NCBI GenBank assembly: GCA_003157745.1
Contig: PMKM01000186.1
Coordinates: 13,620 to 55,203, forward strand
Direction of reading: 5' to 3'
DNA: 41,584 nucleotides
Source: Bryobacterales bacterium
GTDB lineage: Bacteria > Acidobacteriota > Terriglobia > Bryobacterales > Bryobacteraceae
Shown here piece after piece: positions 41,300 through 41,584 of this stretch (its first letter is position 1; each line of letters begins with the position of its first letter). Below the pieces are notes generated by a model. It ran no database searches, had not been told where the DNA came from, and saw nothing but the letters and a program-made list of their open reading frames with translations. Position numbers and translations under genes: made by a program.

Positions 41300-41584
41300 A
41301 TGGACCGAGAATTCATCCGAAATTTTTCTATCATTGCGCACATCGACCACGGCAAGTCCACGCTGGCGGACCGGTTGCTGGAGGTTACCGGCGCGCTATC
41401 GGCGCGCGAGATGATGGAGCAGGTGCTCGACACGATGGACCTGGAGCGCGAGCGCGGCATAACCATCAAGGCCCACGCGGTCCGCTTGAACTACCGCGCC
41501 GACGACGGCAATCTGTATCAGCTCAACCTGATCGATACGCCCGGCCACGTGGATTTCTCTTACGAGGTTTCGCGCAGCCTGCAA
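41300..41584 (+). CDS. lepA: Elongation factor 4 LepA (5' part)
   Basis: The first 95 residues of the back-translocating GTPase LepA; the rest is beyond the right edge. Visible are the P-loop in [16 protein letters not shown], the switch I/effector region [19 protein letters not shown] and the G3 motif [17 protein letters not shown], all nearly invariant in LepA. Start is ATG 41300 ([14 protein letters not shown]), the usual LepA N-terminus. Confidence 0.95.
   Translation, partial: MDREFIRNFSIIAHIDHGKSTLADRLLEVTGALSAREMMEQVLDTMDLERERGITIKAHAVRLNYRADDGNLYQLNLIDTPGHVDFSYEVSRSLQ

Noticed and set aside
1-41584. CRISPR arrays, rRNA or tRNA genes
   Set aside because: No regularly spaced direct repeats of suitable length and no tRNA or rRNA signature were found on reading the intergenic regions.

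Overview
The window is high-GC, densely coded bacterial chromosome that looks like Acidobacteriota, most likely the Solibacter/Bryobacter side. That placement is inferred from gene content: a large MacB/FtsX-type permease of the kind abundant in acidobacteria, a compact Tad pilus locus, a fused LptC/LptA-like protein next to LptB, and many GTG/TTG starts. No rRNA, tRNA or CRISPR array was seen, so the placement is not certain.

Layout. 1-4964: the start of a leftward MlaF-type ABC ATPase, then a rightward run of cell-wall and housekeeping genes (lytic transglycosylase, AMIN/Amidase_3 amidase, class I glutamine amidotransferase, receiver-like protein without its phospho-Asp, TtcA-type PP-loop protein). 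4983-8974: a small secreted protein, a phosphate pair (DUF47/PhoU-like plus Pit) behind a Pho-box-like repeat array, a secreted propeller-like protein and a family 4/5 uracil-DNA glycosylase. 9075-10379: a stand-alone penicillin-binding transpeptidase with its own promoter.

10721-22389 is one long leftward block centred on a Tad/Flp pilus system. In transcription order it holds PilZ protein, polytopic membrane protein, flp pilin, cpaB, cpaC secretin, cpaE/tadZ, cpaF/tadA, tadB, tadC, a 32-residue membrane peptide, a terpene-cyclase-type repeat protein and a Tat-lipoprotein DUF362 protein. A LuxR-type response regulator diverges from it at 22869 across a 480-base AT-richer control region with hairpins and repeats. 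No prepilin peptidase or TadE/F/D/G is present, so pilus assembly must borrow these from elsewhere. PilZ suggests c-di-GMP input.

23616-30169 is accessory in character: a strong terminator, a 189-base MITE-like nested inverted-repeat element, a CE7-type esterase, an M24 peptidase, a MazEF-type toxin-antitoxin pair, an ADOP-type permease and a small two-helix membrane ORF split by an in-frame amber codon. 30170-34000 has an SDR reductase and the LPS-transport pair (LptC/A-like and LptB). 34080-34774 is a VapBC module with an unusually clear promoter/operator and a further copy of a repeat also found in the MITE-like element.

34812-41584: a PIG-L deacetylase overlapping a ROK-family protein, a SAM methyltransferase, PriA, a 166-residue protein with a possible Cys-His-Asp papain-like triad, a terminator and the start of lepA. 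The best candidates for something new are the PilZ-linked minimal Tad locus with its added genes, the papain-like small protein, the MITE-like element and the amber-split ORF.
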